Assembly (NCBI GenBank): GCA_034664125.1 | Contig: JAXDIG010000038.1 | Span: 1 to 64,000 of the forward strand | DNA from: JACVRW01 sp034664125 | Lineage (GTDB): Bacteria > Actinomycetota > Thermoleophilia > Solirubrobacterales > Thermoleophilaceae | Length of the DNA: 64,000 nucleotides | Reading direction: 5' to 3' | Part shown: in pieces, positions 16,197-25,543 of the stretch | Layout of the letters: every line of letters begins with the position of its first letter | How positions within the stretch are numbered: position 1 is the first letter of the stretch | Translations under genes and position numbers: made by a program | The notes under the pieces: model-generated | Databases searched by the model: none | What the model saw: only the letters and a program-made list of their open reading frames with translations | What the model was told of the DNA's origin: nothing

Positions 16197-16745
16197 TCAG
16201 CGCTCGCCGAGCCGGTAGCGCACGCCGCCCAGGCTGAGGTGGTCGCCGCGGCGGACCTCCGTCTCCTCGGTGACCCGCATCCCGTTCACGCGCGTGCCGT
16301 TGCGCGAGCCGATGTCGCGCAGCAGCCAGCTTTCGCCGTGCCGGCGCAGCTCGGCGTGGCGGCGTGAGACGCTCGGGTCGCTGACCACGCAGTCGCAATC
16401 GGGAGAGCGTCCGATCGTGGTAGGCCGCGTGGGCTGCGTGGGCAAGGCCAGCACCGGCATGCGGCCCGCTTGCCAGGCGCTCTCCACATCGGCGCTCAGC
16501 GTGGACAGCCAGCCGACGACCGCGAGGACCGCACGTCGGAGCGGGCCGGGCTCGCGCACGTCTGCCACCAGCTCGTCGAGCTCGGCCCGGCTGCGTGCCG
16601 TGAGGGCGCGTTCGACGCGTGCGGCGAACGTGTCCCGCGACAGGCTGCCCTGGGTCGAGCGCTCCTGGAGCAGTCTTGCGATCCGCCTGCGGTCCGCATC
16701 TGATGCGCGCCCCGGTATCGGGGTCGGGGCATCGGCGGTTGCCAT
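16197..16745 (-). CDS. DUF1707 and FHA domain protein
   Basis: The 182-residue protein starts with a DUF1707-like segment (SDADRRRIARLLQE, then LSRDTFAARVERALTARSR). It ends in an FHA phosphothreonine-binding domain with GRSPDCDCVVSD, SRRHAEL and SRNGTRVNG. FHA domains read Ser/Thr kinase signals. There is no membrane segment. A TAGAAT element lies 6 nt before the ATG, so the transcript is probably leaderless. It is convergent with dapB and downstream of the DUF3052 gene. Confidence 0.85.
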   Translation of the reverse strand: MATADAPTPIPGRASDADRRRIARLLQERSTQGSLSRDTFAARVERALTARSRAELDELVADVREPGPLRRAVLAVVGWLSTLSADVESAWQAGRMPVLALPTQPTRPTTIGRSPDCDCVVSDPSVSRRHAELRRHGESWLLRDIGSRNGTRVNGMRVTEETEVRRGDHLSLGGVRYRLGER

Positions 16746-16754
16746 GGCGGGATT

Positions 16755-17171
16755 CTACGCCGCCGCCTGCTTGCGCAGCGCACGCGGCACCACGAAGCGG
16801 ATGCCGCTGCGGTCGTCGTCGATCGAGCAGGTCTTGTTGTCGATCAGCCCGAGCGTCTTGGCGTGTGGGACCAGCGTCATCTGGTTGACGTAGCTCTCGT
16901 GGCCGCGCTTGCGGGTGATCACCCAGAGGTAGCCGGTGTCGCGCAGCCGGGCGCGGTAGCGGACCAGGGCCTCCTTGGCCTCGTCCTCCGACTCGACCAG
17001 CACGATCGCGCCGTCCAGATCGCCGGCGCGGACGAGCCCGCGCCCGACCGCTTCCTTGACGTCGCGCCTGAGGCCCGATCCCACGTCGCCGGTGATCTCC
17101 ACCCGGTGTTGGGGCTTCACTCCGAGCTTCTGGACCGCGGTCCTGTGGGTGTAGTCGCGTTCTTGCGCCAT
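16755..17171 (-). CDS. DUF3052 family protein
   Basis: The 138-residue protein contains the order typical of actinobacterial DUF3052: an N-terminal AVQKLGVKPQHRVEI, then a middle GYLWVITRKRGHESYVNQ and a C-terminal CSIDDDRSGIRFVVPR. Function is unknown. It is transcribed toward the FHA gene with a nine-base gap, and divergently from the gene at 17285. Confidence 0.82.
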   Translation of the reverse strand: MAQERDYTHRTAVQKLGVKPQHRVEITGDVGSGLRRDVKEAVGRGLVRAGDLDGAIVLVESEDEAKEALVRYRARLRDTGYLWVITRKRGHESYVNQMTLVPHAKTLGLIDNKTCSIDDDRSGIRFVVPRALRKQAAA

Positions 17172-17284
17172 GGCGGGCCAGCAATTCTGACATTCGCCGG
17201 GGGTGTTCTGGGCGGTTTGCAGCGGCTATCCCGCGAAACCGGTCCGCGCGATACGCTCCTGCGAGATCAACGCGGGAGGCGACG

Positions 17285-17629
17285 ATGGGCTTCATGGACA
17301 AGGCCAAGAAGCTCGCCGAGCAGGCACAGCAGAAGCTCGACGAGGCGCAGCAGAACTTCAATAAGGGCGGCTCGACCCCGGGCCAGCAGGGCGGAACGAC
17401 CTACGACCAGCACGGACGGCCGGTCGCGGACGCCCCGCCCGCCGGCGCAACGCCGCCGCCGTCCGGAGAGCCGGCCCCGGCGCCGCCGCCCGCGCCCGCG
17501 CCTCCGGTGCCCGTGGCCTCCGAGCCGGCTCCGCCGCCCCCCGCGCCCGCTCCGCCCGCGCCCGCGGAGGGCAGCAGTGGCGGCTCGGCGAACGCCAGCC
17601 CCGACCCGTTCAAGCCACTCCAGCAGTGA
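17285..17629 (+). CDS. Small Pro/Ala-rich protein of unknown function
   Basis: The 114-residue protein has a charged amphipathic N-terminus (KAKKLAEQAQQKLDEAQQNF, residues 6-25) predicted helical, then a long Pro/Ala/Gly-rich low-complexity tail. GGGAGG lies 7 nt before the ATG, and TACGCT at 17252-17257 is a possible -10. Its last codons overlap the dapA GTG start (GTGA), so dapA is likely coupled to it. No enzymatic motif is seen. Confidence 0.7.
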   Translation: MGFMDKAKKLAEQAQQKLDEAQQNFNKGGSTPGQQGGTTYDQHGRPVADAPPAGATPPPSGEPAPAPPPAPAPPVPVASEPAPPPPAPAPPAPAEGSSGGSANASPDPFKPLQQ

Positions 17630-18477
17630 CGCGCATCGGCGGCATCCTCACCGCGATGGTGACCCCCTTCGACAGCGATGGGGGCCTGGACGAGGACGCC
17701 ACGGTCCGGCTGATCCACCACCTCCTCGAGAACGGCTCGGACGGGCTCGTGCTCGCCGGCACCACCGGCGAGGGCGCCACGCTGACCGACGAGGAGAAGG
17801 CGCGTCTGTGGGAGCTCGGCGTGGCAGAGGCCGGCGACGCCACGGTCATCGCCGGCACGGGCACCTACGACACCCGCCATAGCGTCGAGCTGACCGAGCG
17901 CGCCACGGAGATCGGCGTCGACGCCATGCTGGTCGTGACGCCGTACTACGTCCGGCCGAACCGGCGCGGCATCAAGGCCCACTTCGAGGCGATCGCCGCG
18001 GCCACCGACCGGCCGATCGTGGCCTACAACATCCCCAGCCGCACGGCCACGGACATGCCCAACGACCTGCTCGCGGAGCTCGGCCAGATCGACAACGTGG
18101 CAGCCGTCAAGCAGGCTCGCTACGAGGACATGGCGCCGGTGGACGGGCTCGACCTGCTCGCGGGCAACAACGACGTCCTCGCGAAGGTGATGGACCTGGG
18201 CGGGACCGGCGGCATCCTGGTCGCCTCTCACCTGGTCGGCCGCGAGATGCGCCGCATCATCGACGAGCCCGAGCGCCGCCATGAGATCGAGGGCGGGCTG
18301 CGCGACCTCTACGAGGCGCTCGAGGTCACGACCAACCCGATCCCGGTGAAGGCCGCGCTCAACCTCGCGGGCCAGGAGGTGGGCGGCCTGCGCCTGCCCC
18401 TCGTGGAGGCCACCGAGGAGGAGAAGGCCGTGATTCGCACGGCGCTCGAGCGCCACCAGCTGCTCGCGGCGGTTTGA
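17626..18477 (+). CDS. dapA: 4-hydroxy-tetrahydrodipicolinate synthase
   Basis: The 283-residue TIM-barrel aldolase condenses pyruvate with aspartate semialdehyde, the first step of the DAP/lysine branch. It has GTTGEGATLTDEEK, the catalytic Tyr in YNIPSRTATDMP, and the Schiff-base Lys in AAVKQARY. The GTG start overlaps the previous stop and its own stop overlaps the RNase J start (TTGA). Confidence 0.96.
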   Translation: MTRIGGILTAMVTPFDSDGGLDEDATVRLIHHLLENGSDGLVLAGTTGEGATLTDEEKARLWELGVAEAGDATVIAGTGTYDTRHSVELTERATEIGVDAMLVVTPYYVRPNRRGIKAHFEAIAAATDRPIVAYNIPSRTATDMPNDLLAELGQIDNVAAVKQARYEDMAPVDGLDLLAGNNDVLAKVMDLGGTGGILVASHLVGREMRRIIDEPERRHEIEGGLRDLYEALEVTTNPIPVKAALNLAGQEVGGLRLPLVEATEEEKAVIRTALERHQLLAAV

Positions 18478-20141
18478 CCCCGCGCGGGACTCTGCGGATC
18501 CTGCCGCTCGGCGGGCTCGGCGAGATCGGCAAGAACATGATGGTCGTCGAGTACGACGGCCGGATCGTGGTCGTGGACACCGGGCTGATGTTCCCGACGC
18601 CCGACCAGCTCGGCATCGACCTGGTGCTGCCCGACTTCGCCTACCTGCGCGAGCGGGAAGACGACATCGAGGCGATCGTGCTGACCCACGGCCACGAGGA
18701 CCACGTGGGCGCGCTGCCCTTCGTGCTGCGCCAGCTGGGCCGCACGCCGAAGATCTACGGCGGGCCGCTCACCGCCGCCATGGTCCGCTCCAAGCTCGAC
18801 GAGCACCGGCTGCGGGACGTGGCGGTGGAGGACGTGCTCGCCACGCAGACCTTCGAGGCCGGGCCGTTCTCCGTGGAGATGGTGAAGATGGCCCACTCGA
18901 TCCCCGATTCGTTCGGCGTCGCCCTCACCTGCGAGCTCGGCACCGTGCTCGTCACCGGCGACTACAAGTTCGACCAGACCCCGGTCGACGGTGTGCCCGC
19001 CGACGTGGCGCGCCTCGCCGAGCTGGGGCGCGACGGCGTGCTGCTGCTGTGCGGCGACTCGACCAACGCGGACCGGCCCGGGGTGTCGCTCTCGGAGTCG
19101 AGCGTCGGGCCCAAGCTGCGGGAGGTGTTCGCCCGCTGCCAGGGTCGCATCGTGGTCACCTCCTTCGCGTCGAACATCCATCGCGTGCAGCAGGTGGTCG
19201 ACGCCGCCTCCGTGCTGGGCCGCAAGGTGTCGCTGGTGGGCCGGTCGATGCGCAAGAACGTGAACATCGGCCGCATGCTCGGGCACATCGACGTGCCGGA
19301 GGGGATGCTGGTCGGGCCCAAGGAGATCGACGACTTCCCGGACGACAAGCTGGTGGTGATCTCCACCGGGAGCCAGGGCGAGCCGCTGTCGGCCCTGCGG
19401 CGCATGGCGCACGGCGACCACCCGCAGGTGGAGCTCCACGACGGCGACACGGTGATTTTCTCCGCCACGCCGATCCCTGGCAACGAGCGGGCGGTGAACG
19501 ACACGATCAACCGCATCTACCGGCTCGGCGCCGACGTGATCACTGCGGCCGACGTGCCCGTGCACGCCTCGGGGCACGGGTACCAGGAGGAGCTCAAGCT
19601 GATGCTCAACCTGACCAAGCCGGAATACGTGATGCCGGTGCACGGCGACCACCGCCGCCTGCGCCTGCACTCGGAGCTGGCGGAGGCGGTAGGGATCCCG
19701 CCCAAGTCGATCTTCAGGGGCGAGAACGGCCTCCCGCTCGAGATCACGTCCTCCGGCGCCGGATTCGGCGATCCCGAGCAGGCGGGCATGATCTTCGTGG
19801 ACGGCGTGGACGTGGGGGACATCGAGGACGTGGCCCTGCGCGACCGCCGCATGCTGTCCGCCGACGGCATCTTCATCGTGGTGGCCACGGTGTCCGAGCA
19901 GGACGGCCGCTCTGTCGCCCCGCCGGAGATCATCTTCCGCGGCGTGCCGTTCGTCGACGAGTCGGACGCCTTCGTGGAGGAGCTGCGGCAGGCGGTGGAC
20001 GCCTCGCTCGAACGGTCGGCCGCGGAGGAGATCCGCGAGATCGACCTCCTGCAGGACCACCTGCACGACGACGTGGCGGCGTTCGTCTACGAGCGCCTGC
20101 GCCGCCGGCCGATGATCCTGCCGGTGGTCGTGGAGGTCTGA
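18474..20141 (+). CDS. rnj: Ribonuclease J
   Basis: The 555-residue metallo-beta-lactamase/beta-CASP ribonuclease has exo- and endonuclease activity on mRNA and rRNA precursors. GGLGEIGKNM leads the domain, the zinc motif is THGHEDHVGALPF, and the beta-CASP region has SGHGYQEELKLMLNLTKPEY with HGDHRRL. The start is TTG at 18474 overlapping the dapA stop. dapA-rnj adjacency is common in actinobacteria. Confidence 0.95.
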   Translation: MTPRGTLRILPLGGLGEIGKNMMVVEYDGRIVVVDTGLMFPTPDQLGIDLVLPDFAYLREREDDIEAIVLTHGHEDHVGALPFVLRQLGRTPKIYGGPLTAAMVRSKLDEHRLRDVAVEDVLATQTFEAGPFSVEMVKMAHSIPDSFGVALTCELGTVLVTGDYKFDQTPVDGVPADVARLAELGRDGVLLLCGDSTNADRPGVSLSESSVGPKLREVFARCQGRIVVTSFASNIHRVQQVVDAASVLGRKVSLVGRSMRKNVNIGRMLGHIDVPEGMLVGPKEIDDFPDDKLVVISTGSQGEPLSALRRMAHGDHPQVELHDGDTVIFSATPIPGNERAVNDTINRIYRLGADVITAADVPVHASGHGYQEELKLMLNLTKPEYVMPVHGDHRRLRLHSELAEAVGIPPKSIFRGENGLPLEITSSGAGFGDPEQAGMIFVDGVDVGDIEDVALRDRRMLSADGIFIVVATVSEQDGRSVAPPEIIFRGVPFVDESDAFVEELRQAVDASLERSAAEEIREIDLLQDHLHDDVAAFVYERLRRRPMILPVVVEV

Positions 20142-20153
20142 CCCGGGTCCGAC

Positions 20154-20867
20154 TCAGCCTTCGAGCACCACGTGCCCGAGGAACTGGCAGGACCCGGCGC
20201 CGGAGGCGTCCGCGATCAGTCCCATCTGAGCCGTGAACGCCTTCGCGCTGGGCGCGGAGGCGAACACCGTGCGGTCGTCGACCGTGCGCGGCGCGGCCGC
20301 CAGGTCGAGCACATCGGCCAGAAGCACCGGGCCGTCGCCCGGGTCGATCGTCGGGTCGTCGATCTCGCCCCCGCCCGCGGAGTTGGCCTCGGTGGTCTGC
20401 ACGTACAGCCTCGCCCTCGTGTTGACGCCGTCCGGTTCGCAGGCGCCGGTGAGCGTGAGCGGCCCGTGCGCGGCGAGCGTGACCGGAGCGGCGCCCTCGG
20501 AGAGGGTCGTGGGAGCGACCGGCTTCAGCGCCGGCACCGCGCCGGCCGTGTCGGCCTGTACGGCGCTCGGCACCTGCCCGAGGCTGGACTCGGCGATGTC
20601 GGCGCCGGTAAGCGTGTTGAAGGCCACGTCGCGGCCCTGGATCGTGGAGTTGCGGATGTCGAACCCGCGCACCTCGTTGTTGCGGATGTCGAACGTGCGC
20701 AGCGTGTTGTTGCGCACGTCGGTGCCGGTGACCGAGTTGTTCCTGATCTCACGGCTGTCGATGAAGCCGGTGGCGACGCCGTAGGACACGCCGCTGAGCG
20801 ACACGAACAGTGCGATGCACGCGATCACGAGGGCCGGCGAGGGACGCCGGCGCAGGATGGACTTCAC
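20154..20867 (-). CDS. Secreted repeat protein of a Thermoleophilia-type family
   Basis: The 237-residue protein has an N-terminal signal or anchor (RRRPSPALVIACIALFVSL). Residues about 35-90 consist of roughly 10-11-residue units built on D-I-R-N-N-x-V/T (for example TGTDVRNNTLRTFDIRNN), which should form a small beta-solenoid like pentapeptide repeats. A beta-rich C-terminal domain follows with two Cys (GACEPDG and GSCQFLG). I recognise the type as abundant in Solirubrobacterales but know no function. It is encoded convergently to RNase J. Confidence 0.75.
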   Translation of the reverse strand: MKSILRRRPSPALVIACIALFVSLSGVSYGVATGFIDSREIRNNSVTGTDVRNNTLRTFDIRNNEVRGFDIRNSTIQGRDVAFNTLTGADIAESSLGQVPSAVQADTAGAVPALKPVAPTTLSEGAAPVTLAAHGPLTLTGACEPDGVNTRARLYVQTTEANSAGGGEIDDPTIDPGDGPVLLADVLDLAAAPRTVDDRTVFASAPSAKAFTAQMGLIADASGAGSCQFLGHVVLEG

Positions 20868-20939
20868 GGGGGAGGCTCCTCGGGTGAGTCGGGGACTACT
20901 GCGTCCGCGCGCTCCCGGCCGGGCCGGGCGCTTGCGGCT

Positions 20940-22391
20940 TTACGTCCCGAACACGCTAGCCGCGCGATCGGAGCGCACCGAACCCGGAGCGGCGGCCGGC
21001 AGCGTGACCACGAAGCGGGCGCCGCCGCCGGGCGCGTCGAGCAGCTCCACGCGCCCGCCGTGGGCGTCGGCCACGGCCTTCACGATCGCCAGCCCGAGCC
21101 CGCTGCCGCCGGCGCGCGCCGTGTCGCTGCGGCCGCGGGCGAAGCGCTCGAAGACGCGCTCGCGCAGGTCGGCGGGCACGCCGGGGCCGCGATCCGCCAC
21201 CTCGAGGACGGCCGAGCCGCCCTCGCGCCGCACGGAGACGGTGACCGGCGTCCCGGCGGCCGTGTGGATCAGGGCGTTCTCCACGAGGTTCCCGGCGAGC
21301 CGGTGCAGGTCGTCAGCGACCCCGGTGATCGTGACCGGCTCGGGCACGTCCAGGGACACCGGGTGGTCGGAGGAGAGGGCGCCGGCCTCGTCGGCCGCCT
21401 CGCGCGCAACCGCGGCGAGGTCCACGGGACCGCGCGGCGCCTCGCGGCCGGCGTCGGCCCGGGCCAGCAGCAGCAGGTCGCCCACCAGGCGGCGCATGCG
21501 CTTGGAGGAGCGCAGGGCCGACTCGGCCATCTCGCGCTGCTCGCCCTCCAGCTCGCTCTCGAGCAGCTCGAGGTTCGCCAGGATGCTGGTCAGCGGCGTG
21601 CGCAGCTCGTGCGAGGCGTCGGCCACGAAGTCGCGCTGGCGCCTCAGGGTCGTCTCGGTTTCGGCCCAGGCGGCGGCCAGCTCGCCGAGCATGTCCTCGA
21701 AGGTGTGGGCCAGGTCCGAAACCTCGTCGTTGGCGCGCGGCTTGGGCAGCGTGATGTCGGGATCGCGAGTGCGCGCCACCTCGCGCGCGGCGCGCGTCAG
21801 CCCGGCGATCGGCCGCATGGCGCGCTCCGCCACGTAGAGGCCGGCGAGGAAGGCCAGCAGCGTGCCCCCGAGCACGCCCAGGCCGAGGAACAGGCGCACG
21901 CGGTTGACCGTGCGGTTGACGGTGGCCAGCGGCTTGGCGAACTGCACGAAGCCCACGACGGGCGCGACCGACTCGTCGGTGAGCGGGCCGAACGCCCCCG
22001 CGGTGCGAGGGTTCGAGATCGTCACGGCGCGCGACGCGACGCGCAGGCCCTGGAAGTCGGTGAAGCCCTCGACGCCGACGGCGGCCAGCGGATACAGGCC
22101 GGCGGGGTAGACCACCTCGCCGTCGCGCCTCACGAGGCGCACCTCGGCGCCGCCCGTTGCTACGCCCCGCAGCGGCGCGTCGTTGTAGCGCACGGACCCG
22201 TCGGCGGTGCGCTGGGCGTCGATGCTGTTCGAGAGGTCGGCGACCGTCGCCCGCAGGTCGTCGTCGAACCCGGCCCGGATGCGCTGCTCGGCCACCGCGC
22301 CGATCACGACCGCGAAGACGCACAGGATCCCGAACGTCAGCGCCGCCGTGACCACGGCCAGCTTGAAGCGCACGGGCAGGCGGGTCCTCAT
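20940..22391 (-). CDS. Membrane sensor histidine kinase
   Basis: The 483-residue kinase has TM1 at about residues 9-33, an extracytoplasmic sensor of about 125 residues, and TM2 near LFLGLGVLGGTLLAFLAGL. A HAMP linker, a HisKA domain (phospho-His in DASHELRTPLTS) and a HATPase domain (NLVENALIHT, DRGPGVP, GSGLGLAIV) follow. The start is ATG 22391, overlapping the regulator stop by four bases (ATGA). The signal sensed is not evident from the sequence. Confidence 0.93.
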   Translation of the reverse strand: MRTRLPVRFKLAVVTAALTFGILCVFAVVIGAVAEQRIRAGFDDDLRATVADLSNSIDAQRTADGSVRYNDAPLRGVATGGAEVRLVRRDGEVVYPAGLYPLAAVGVEGFTDFQGLRVASRAVTISNPRTAGAFGPLTDESVAPVVGFVQFAKPLATVNRTVNRVRLFLGLGVLGGTLLAFLAGLYVAERAMRPIAGLTRAAREVARTRDPDITLPKPRANDEVSDLAHTFEDMLGELAAAWAETETTLRRQRDFVADASHELRTPLTSILANLELLESELEGEQREMAESALRSSKRMRRLVGDLLLLARADAGREAPRGPVDLAAVAREAADEAGALSSDHPVSLDVPEPVTITGVADDLHRLAGNLVENALIHTAAGTPVTVSVRREGGSAVLEVADRGPGVPADLRERVFERFARGRSDTARAGGSGLGLAIVKAVADAHGGRVELLDAPGGGARFVVTLPAAAPGSVRSDRAASVFGT

Positions 22392-23077
22392 GCGTCCCTC
22401 AGCACGTAGCCCGCTCCGCGCACGGTGTGCAGCACGCGGCCCTCGCCGTTCGCCTCGAGCTTGCGGCGCAGGTTGGAGATGAACACGTCGACTGTGTTGG
22501 TTTCGGCAAACGGGTGGTAGCCCCACACCTCGTCGAGCAGGGCCTGCCGCGACACGACGATGCGCTCGTTGCGCATCAGGTGCTCCAGCAGCTCGAACTC
22601 GCGGGCGGTCAGCTCCAGCTCGCGCTCGCCGCGCAGCGCCTCGCGCGTGTCGGGGTTCAGGCGCAGGTCGCCGACCACCAGGTAGGCGCTCCCGCGCGGC
22701 GGCCGGCGGCGCAGCAGCGCGCGCAGGCGGGCCAGCAGCTCGTCGCGCTCGAAGGGCTTGACCAGGTAGTCGTCGGCGCCCGAGTCCAGACCGTCCACGC
22801 GGGCGTCCAGGGCATCGCGGGCGGTCAGGATCAGGATCGGCACGTCGCCGTCGTCGCGCAGCCGCCGGCAGACCTCCACGCCGTCGAGCCGGGGAAGGCC
22901 GAGGTCCAGCACCACCGCGTCGGGCTCGAAGACTCCGGCCTGGTCGAGCGCCGCCTCGCCGTCGCTCGCCACGCGCACGTCATAGCCCTCCTTGTCCAAT
23001 GACCGGCGCAACACGCCGGCGATGTCCACGTCGTCCTCGACGACAAGCACTCGCGGGCGTCCCGACATGTCCCCCAT
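22388..23077 (-). CDS. OmpR-family response regulator
   Basis: The 229-residue regulator has a receiver domain with the acidic pair VVEDD, phospho-acceptor Asp in VVLDLGLPRLDG and Lys in YLVKPF. Its winged-helix DNA-binding domain has ELTAREFELLEHLMRN and TVDVFISNLRRKLE. ATG 23077 and ATG 23068 are both possible starts. It is encoded just upstream of its kinase and divergently from ftsK, with about 41 bp between. Confidence 0.93.
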   Translation of the reverse strand: MGDMSGRPRVLVVEDDVDIAGVLRRSLDKEGYDVRVASDGEAALDQAGVFEPDAVVLDLGLPRLDGVEVCRRLRDDGDVPILILTARDALDARVDGLDSGADDYLVKPFERDELLARLRALLRRRPPRGSAYLVVGDLRLNPDTREALRGERELELTAREFELLEHLMRNERIVVSRQALLDEVWGYHPFAETNTVDVFISNLRRKLEANGEGRVLHTVRGAGYVLRDA

Positions 23078-23118
23078 GGTAGGGAGGGTGCGGCTGTTTT
23101 CCGTCGAAATCCCCTTGG

Positions 23119-25518
23119 ATGGCAAGCCGTCGCCGCAAGCGCCGCCGATCGCGGAGATCCTGGCCGCCGTTCGAGCTGCCCCGCCTCGAACAGCGCCACT
23201 GGGACCTGATTGGCCTGGCCCTGGTCTCCTTCGGGGCGTTCTTCACCTGCGTCTTCTACTTCGGCTGGGCCGGGGGCGAGGTCGGTGAGGCGATGGCGGA
23301 CGGCGTCCTCTTCCTGCTCGGCGGGGCCGGCTACCTCGCGCCGGTGGCGCTGTTCGCGGCGGGCGCGGCGATCGTCGTCCGCCCGATGCTGCCGGCGCTC
23401 CATCCGCTCAAGACGGGCGCGCTCTGCCTGGGCGCCGCCCTGACCCTCGGGCTGGCCGCGGGCTCGCTCGGCCTGGGTCCGGGCGACACCCCGCGCGACG
23501 GCTTCTTCGACGCCGCCTACCTGCGCGAGCACGGCGGGCTGGTCGGCGAGTCGCTGTTCTGGGCCTCGGCCAAGCTCTTCTCCGAGGCGGGCTCGCACAT
23601 CCTGTTCGTCTTCCTGCTGCTGGCGGGCGTCCTGCTTATCACCGGGGCCTCGATCGCCGGCGTCGTGCAGGCCACCCGCGACGCGGCCACCACCACCGGC
23701 GAGCGCGTGCGGCGCACCACACGCACCTTCTCCACGGTGGCCACCGCGCCGCTGCCCGGCGACCCGATCCCCGGCGTCGACTCGGTGGAGCCGCCCGAGC
23801 CCGACGACCAGGAGCCGGTCGTGCGCGCCACCCACGTGGAGGCGCCGGCCCTCGACGCCGCGGAGCGCTATCCCGACCTCTACGGCGACGAGGAGGAGCC
23901 CGAGCCCGAGGAGGAGCCCGACGACGCGTGGGACGTGCCAGAGCCCGAGCCTCTAGGGGAGCCCCAGCTCGATGCCGAGGACGGCGAGCCCGAGCAGGAG
24001 GAGCTCACGCCGATGGGCAACCGGCGCTCGGCCGTCACCGAGGCGGACGACTACGACTACCGCCTGCCGAAGCCCTCGTTCCTGAAGCGCTCAAACGGCC
24101 CGCAGAAGGTCGACACCAAGGGCATCGAGCGCACCGGCACCCAGCTGACCGAGGCGCTCAGCCACTTCAACGTCGAGGCGCGCGTGATCGGCACGGTGAC
24201 CGGCCCGCACGTGACCCGCTACGAGCTGCGCCTGGCGCCCGGCATCAAGGTTTCGAAGGTCTCGCAGCTGAAGGACGACCTCGCCTATGCGCTCGCCGCG
24301 GAGCAGGTCCGCATCCTCGCCCCGATCCCGGGCAAGCAGGCCGTCGGCGTGGAGGTGCCCAACCGGGTCCGCAAGATGGTGCACCTCGGCGACGTCTTCC
24401 AGGACGCCCCCAAGGGCTGGTCACCGCTGTCGGTGTGGCTCGGCAAGGACATCGCCGGAAAGGCGATCGGCACCGACCTGGCCAAGCAGCCGCACATCCT
24501 GATCGCCGGTACCACGGGCTCCGGTAAGTCGGGCTGCGTGAACGCGATGCTGTCGTCGCTGCTGCTGCGCGCCGATCCCAACGAGGTGCGCCTCGTGCTG
24601 GTCGACCCCAAGCGCGTCGAGCTCAACCACTACGAGGGCATCCCGCACCTGCTCACCCCGGTGGTGACCTCGCCGCGGCTGGCCGCCAACGTGCTCGCCA
24701 ACCTGATCAAGGAGATGGAGGAGCGCTACGGCGTGATGAGCAAGGCCAAGACGCGCAGCCTGGTCGAGCTCAACCGGGTGCGACTGAAGCAGGGCGAGCG
24801 CCCGCTGCCGTACATCCTCTGCGTGATCGACGAGCTGGCCGACCTGATGATGGTCGCCCCGGCCGACGTGGAGGACTCGATCATCCGGCTGGCGCAGAAG
24901 TCGCGCGCAGTGGGCATCCACCTGGTGCTCGCCACGCAGCGCCCGAGCGCCGACGTGATCACCGGCATGATCAAGGCCAACGTGCCCGCCCGGATCGCCT
25001 TCGCGGTGTCCTCGCAGACGGACTCGCGCGTGATCCTCGACCAGAACGGCGCCGAGTCCCTGCTCGGTCAGGGCGACATGCTGTTCCGCCCCTCCGGCGA
25101 GTCGCGCTCGGCCCGCATCCAGGGCGCGTTCATCGCGGAGGAGGAGATCGAGAAGCTGACCGAGCACTGGCGCCGCCAGGGCGAGCCGGAGCTGCACGAG
25201 GAGCTGCTCGAGGCCGTCGAGAGCGAGTCGGACGGCGAGGGCGCCGAGGGCGACTACGACCCCGACCAGGACGACCTGCTGCCGGACGCGATCGCCACCG
25301 TGGTGCAGATGGGCACCGCTTCCACCTCGATGCTCCAGCGCCGCCTGCGGGTCGGCTACACGCGCGCCGGGCGGCTGATCGACATGATGGAACGGCGCGG
25401 CGCGATCTCCGGCTACGAGGGCTCCAAGGCCCGTCAGGTGCTGATCACCGAGGCGGATCTGCCACGCGTGCTGGAGCAGCTGGGTGAACCGGCCGTTGCG
25501 TCGCCAGCCGACGACTGA
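23119..25518 (+). CDS. ftsK: DNA translocase FtsK/SpoIIIE
   Basis: The 799-residue protein has a basic N-terminus, four predicted transmembrane segments (about 28-180), an acidic Pro-rich linker (about 215-300) and an alpha/beta/gamma motor. Walker A is GTTGSGKSG, Walker B is LCVIDELADLMM, and the C-terminal winged-helix gamma domain contains MLQRRLRVGYTRAGRLIDMM. It pumps DNA at the division septum and activates dimer resolution or sporulation-like segregation. Confidence 0.96.
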   Translation: MASRRRKRRRSRRSWPPFELPRLEQRHWDLIGLALVSFGAFFTCVFYFGWAGGEVGEAMADGVLFLLGGAGYLAPVALFAAGAAIVVRPMLPALHPLKTGALCLGAALTLGLAAGSLGLGPGDTPRDGFFDAAYLREHGGLVGESLFWASAKLFSEAGSHILFVFLLLAGVLLITGASIAGVVQATRDAATTTGERVRRTTRTFSTVATAPLPGDPIPGVDSVEPPEPDDQEPVVRATHVEAPALDAAERYPDLYGDEEEPEPEEEPDDAWDVPEPEPLGEPQLDAEDGEPEQEELTPMGNRRSAVTEADDYDYRLPKPSFLKRSNGPQKVDTKGIERTGTQLTEALSHFNVEARVIGTVTGPHVTRYELRLAPGIKVSKVSQLKDDLAYALAAEQVRILAPIPGKQAVGVEVPNRVRKMVHLGDVFQDAPKGWSPLSVWLGKDIAGKAIGTDLAKQPHILIAGTTGSGKSGCVNAMLSSLLLRADPNEVRLVLVDPKRVELNHYEGIPHLLTPVVTSPRLAANVLANLIKEMEERYGVMSKAKTRSLVELNRVRLKQGERPLPYILCVIDELADLMMVAPADVEDSIIRLAQKSRAVGIHLVLATQRPSADVITGMIKANVPARIAFAVSSQTDSRVILDQNGAESLLGQGDMLFRPSGESRSARIQGAFIAEEEIEKLTEHWRRQGEPELHEELLEAVESESDGEGAEGDYDPDQDDLLPDAIATVVQMGTASTSMLQRRLRVGYTRAGRLIDMMERRGAISGYEGSKARQVLITEADLPRVLEQLGEPAVASPADD

Positions 25519-25543
25519 CGCTAATCGACAGAATGGGCGGCGG

